Part shown: piece by piece, positions 46,518 through 64,000 of the stretch | Position numbering within the stretch: the stretch's first letter is position 1 | Layout of the letters: each line of letters opens with the position of its first letter | Assembly (NCBI RefSeq): GCF_947623445.1 | Contig: NC_135240.1 | Span: forward strand, 26,908,001-26,972,000 | Source of the DNA: Clavelina lepadiformis | Lineage: Eukaryota; Chordata; Ascidiacea; Aplousobranchia; Clavelinidae | Reading direction: 5' to 3' | Length of the DNA: 64,000 nucleotides | Notes under the pieces: model-generated | The model's database searches: none | Seen by the model: only the letters and a program-made list of their open reading frames with translations | Told to the model about the DNA's origin: nothing | Position numbers and translations under genes: made by a program

Positions 46518-49500
46518 TGTTATCACTGTGAAAACTTTTCATATGTCTATGTTTGATGTAACTGTGCTTTTCCATGTCTGGAATCAAGTATTTTATAAAG
46601 CCACAGAGATATTTTCTATTTTCCCATGTATGTCAACTGAGTTGCTTTTTCATTTATTTCAGTTGTTGCATGCTTGCCATTTTTAATGCTTTTATAACCT
46701 GACCTTTTTACTTTTTTAAAGTAACTTGTTACACGTTGCACTTTAACCTTAGTTGCACTTTAAACTCTGTTGTACAGTTGTTTCACTTTAACAGCTTGCA
46801 TGAGGTTCAATCAATACAACATTTGTTAATTTCACATTTTTTTCATCTAAGCGTTACAATCAGAGTTTGCTAGAATTACCTTTGTTTGATAAAAAAAAAA
46901 ATAAACGGAAAGGTTTCTTAGTGAACTTTTTCTAAAGCAGGTAAACTTTTGAACGCAACACTATGAATCAACATCAAAAAATTTAATTTACAATATTTAT
47001 TGCACTCTTTGTCACAAGGAGGCAAAGAAGTTAAGTCGACTAAGAAACCATCCTACTTAGGACACATTTTCTTACAGCCCGGATATCCAGTAGCTTACCA
47101 AGGGTGCGTTTGGGTGTAGCGCCTCACAAATTCTACGCAGCTTTTTTGTGTATATACTCGACCATATGTAATAACTACCGAGGTGTCAGTCGGCCGCATC
47201 TCTTTGGATATTATGAAGTGGCAGGCAAGCCCTAAACGCGATATGGCAATGGCACACTGTTTTTCCAAAATATAGTTCGATATATTGATAGACATTGGCA
47301 GCTAAGCGTTGTGAAAAGCCCATGTTTTTCCGCTATTACCTCGATTCTTCTAGAAAGGACTTAATTTAAAATCGAAATTTGTTGTTCCTTTTCAAATCTA
47401 CCAGTCCGTAAAACTTTCTCCCTCTGTCCCCTGCACAAAGTGAACCCAACTTTTGTTCATTGACTACAAAGCTTGAATATTTTTTGCAGGAAATTTTTTG
47501 CGAAGTTTTAAGGTCTATAAATATGACTTGTTTTTTTTAGAATGTTGATAAATCTTATACGGTTTTTGGACAACAAAATAAACATAAGCCATGACACGTG
47601 TTTTTCTCCAAATTTTTTCTGATCTTTAGTCTCGAACCAGTCTTGATAATTGCCGCGTGCAGAACCGAAAGAAGAGAAACACATTTTGTATCGCGACTTG
47701 CAGATTGTGCAGGAGGTAAGTGTGTAAGCATGTTTTTGTATTATTTTCTTATGTTTATGTTATTTTTTTGCCGTTAATTGATGCTTGACATCGTATTGAA
47801 TAGCTTAGTTGAGAATATTATGTTTAAAGCCTTGTTTTTCCATGGACAGACATTTGTAATCTAACTTCAGAAATTATCGAGTTATGGCCGCCATTTTTTC
47901 ATTGCAGAGCATCTGTGACGCGTTACAACTGTTTTTGCCTTGCCTTTCAAGCACAGTTCGATAAACAAATAGGGTAGGCTAGCAAATTTACAAAAAACTT
48001 CGTATAACGTAAATAAAACAAGTTCTACTGATCACACAGCCATTGTTTTTATATCGTTACATGCGTGTAATTTTATTTTCTACGTTATACTTTAAACCGT
48101 AAGTTTTTAATCAATATCTTTCAGGTAGTAACATTCTACCCACCACGTGTGACTCAAAAGATTTTACAATACTCTGAAAATATCATCGCATTCTGGCTAC
48201 CTCGCCAAACTTGGACCGATTTAGAAAAAATAATTAAAAAAGAAACTTAAAAATAAAAGAGCTGCACGAAAATTTAAAGAGAGTTAGAGGAGGAACTGCT
48301 GCGCAAGTGTGTCAAAAAAAAGCTCTCTAACTCCTATTATTCACGAAAAATTAAAAGATTTGTACAGGAACTAATTTCTTGCCTCGGTAAGAAATTTAGC
48401 TTTTTTTTCGAGTACTGTGTCGTTGTCTTGATGAAAAAGAAGGTTAATTTGTAGAAAATTAAAATGTTAACAGAGAAGGGCTTTCAAATGTTGCACACAA
48501 AATATCATTTAAAAATATACAAAACTAAAAATTTAATTAGCAATTTTTGGCAAAATTTCGCTCACTGGGAATTTTTGCATATTGGCTAGCGGCCTATGTT
48601 ATGTTATACAGTGCTGGAATAAGGTCCTTTTGATTAGTTATGCAAAGTTTAACCTTTATGTTGCATACGTACCATTCGTATCTTTCAGAGAATGCGAAAA
48701 TCTCGTTTTCCTGAAGTCAAAAACTTGAAAAAATGAATTTTTAATCACCAAGCTAAACTGTTTTTATAAGTTCCAAGTTAAGTTTTGCTGTCTAGTTATC
48801 AGCACTACCTAAGTTTAATCTGTTATCCCCCTTTGATATTTTAGATGTCTATTTGAATTTTTCTATTTTTTGTAATACATTTAAGGTAACCATGATTCAA
48901 AATAACTCTTTTAAATGTGACAGTAATAATTTGCTTTTTTTGCTTATACTGACATAAAGAGTTATTCAAATGTGTTTTTTTTTATTTCTTTCTATATTTT
49001 TATACTTTCAAAATCTAACTTTGCAAACTTAAATGAAATTATTCAAAATAAACTCTATGAAATTACCCTTCATTTTAAAGTAAAGGTGAAATTTAACTTC
49101 TCCAATAATTTTTAAAATGATGCTACCGCCACGCTAATTTGTAGTAGTTTCTTGCTACCAAAACTTAGTTATGCGGGTTTAATTGCTAAACTATTTCTCT
49201 GGCTTGATGGCGCTACTTTGTTCAAACTCAGTTTCAAGTCTCTTTTTTTTCCATCCGACAAGTCATTTTCAATTTGAAAATGACAAGCATGAAGTCTGAG
49301 AACTCTTTTTAGATCGTGTTCTTAAAACAATTTAAAAACTATCTGGCACTGCGTGTTTTGATAACTGCATAGACTATCGCAATAGTCCTCATGATGGTAC
49401 GAAAGGTAGATTGTTTGTTCATGTTGCGTTTTTATTATTGATGCCCAAGCATTTATCGTCCGCTATGATGCAACAACAACAAAGCTTTACGAAAACGTAA

Positions 49501-49643
49501 CCATCTCAAGCTTTAATTTCTATGAAGTAAACAGAAACACTGCTATGGCTTAGACTTAGAGTGTGGGTAAATTCTGAAATTTAAATTCCAACCCATAATG
49601 TTTGTTGTTGTTTTCCAGGCAAAAGAATTAAATCAAAAGCACA
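46518..49643. other. 3' UTR of right ADAM17 and long 5' intron of the DZF gene
   Basis: 46518 to about 46890 is the duplicated 3' UTR. A candidate non-coding first exon of the DZF gene ends at 47715 (GTGCAGGAG then gtaagtg). It would be spliced over about 1.9 kb to the acceptor at 49617-49618. A minus-strand open frame at 47095-47295 has no recognised family. The intron is AT-rich with nothing else identified. Confidence 0.5.
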
Positions 49644-55956
<6,313 letters not shown>

Positions 55957-55962
55957 ACGCGT

Positions 55963-55979
55963 TTTATTGCGGAAATAAA
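55963..55979. terminator. Back-to-back polyadenylation signals of the DZF gene and LRRC9
   Basis: Plus-strand AATAAA at 55974-55979 lies 18 bases after the DZF-gene stop. Minus-strand AATAAA at 55963-55968 lies about 125 bases after the proposed LRRC9 stop and only 7 bases from the DZF stop codon. If both are used, the mRNAs overlap at their 3' ends. Confidence 0.65.
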
Positions 55980-56092
55980 CTGTATTTGGACTTTTGTACA
56001 AAAAAAGCTAAATTTGAACTGTAACGGGGCCTCTGATTGGACGGAGCGACGAATCATCGGCGGATGGGGGACTTTCTTCGGCATCTTTCGTT

Positions 56093-64000
<7,908 letters not shown>

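Larger units (their letters stand above)
41047..46890 (+). repeat. Right arm of the large inverted duplication (ADAM17)
   Basis: Mirror of 28780-34452. The spacer between the arms is about 6.6 kb and contains FICD. The right arm carries extra sequence in the intron after exon 3, including a small TIR element at 42400-42510 absent from the left arm. Confidence 0.85.

Noticed and set aside
47095-47295. Minus-strand 66-residue frame ending YTQTHPW
   Set aside because: No homologue recognised and no neighbouring exons; could be chance in non-coding DNA.

Overview
The window is nuclear DNA of an invertebrate chordate, most likely an ascidian tunicate (Ciona-like). The evidence is compact genes with many short GT-AG introns, a muscle-type actin with an ascidian-like N-terminus and introns at mature codons 41/42, 204 and 267, single-copy orthologues of vertebrate genes, and many short hAT, pogo and palindromic MITE insertions. 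The species call is inference. Gene models were built by eye from splice signals, reading-frame continuity and family similarity. No tRNA, rRNA or CRISPR was seen.

Layout from left to right. (1) 1-1762, minus: 5' part of KIF3A (kinesin-2 motor domain), running off the left edge. (2) 2389-5345: a nest of transposons, in which a hAT element carrying a truncated transposase sits in a palindromic MITE, which seems to sit in a further TIR element. (3) 6239-11620, minus: an unrecognised, probably GPI-anchored protein with two copies of an unknown domain either side of a CUB-like domain. (4) 13696-14527, plus: a claudin/PMP22-type four-TM protein, divergent from gene 3. (5) 16919-18577, minus: muscle-type actin with TATA, E-boxes and a perfect CArG box upstream. 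(6) 19586-20207: a hAT element inside a hAT element. (7) 22073-22904, plus: CDPF1, convergent with RNF14 (23033-25538, minus), which is divergent from SDR39U1 (26571-28660, plus).

(8) 29120-46517: two intact ADAM17 (TACE) genes as a large inverted duplication, head to head, with the single-exon FICD gene (38080-39534, plus) in the spacer. The left copy is on minus (29120-34315) and the right on plus (41182-46517). Introns and 3' UTRs are still alignable. (9) 49644-55956, plus: a DZF-domain RNA-binding protein with three DHX9-like dsRBDs in front of the DZF domain. (10) 56093-64000, minus: LRRC9, 31 exons seen, N-terminus beyond the right edge. It is tail to tail with gene 9, and the two polyadenylation signals overlap.

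The genes do not form one pathway: cilium (KIF3A, probably LRRC9), ectodomain shedding (ADAM17 pair), ER stress (FICD), ubiquitin ligation (RNF14), RNA binding (DZF protein), muscle (actin). The points most worth following up are the dsRBD-DZF architecture, the duplicated unknown ectodomain, the inverted ADAM17 pair, and the transposon nests with readable target-site duplications.
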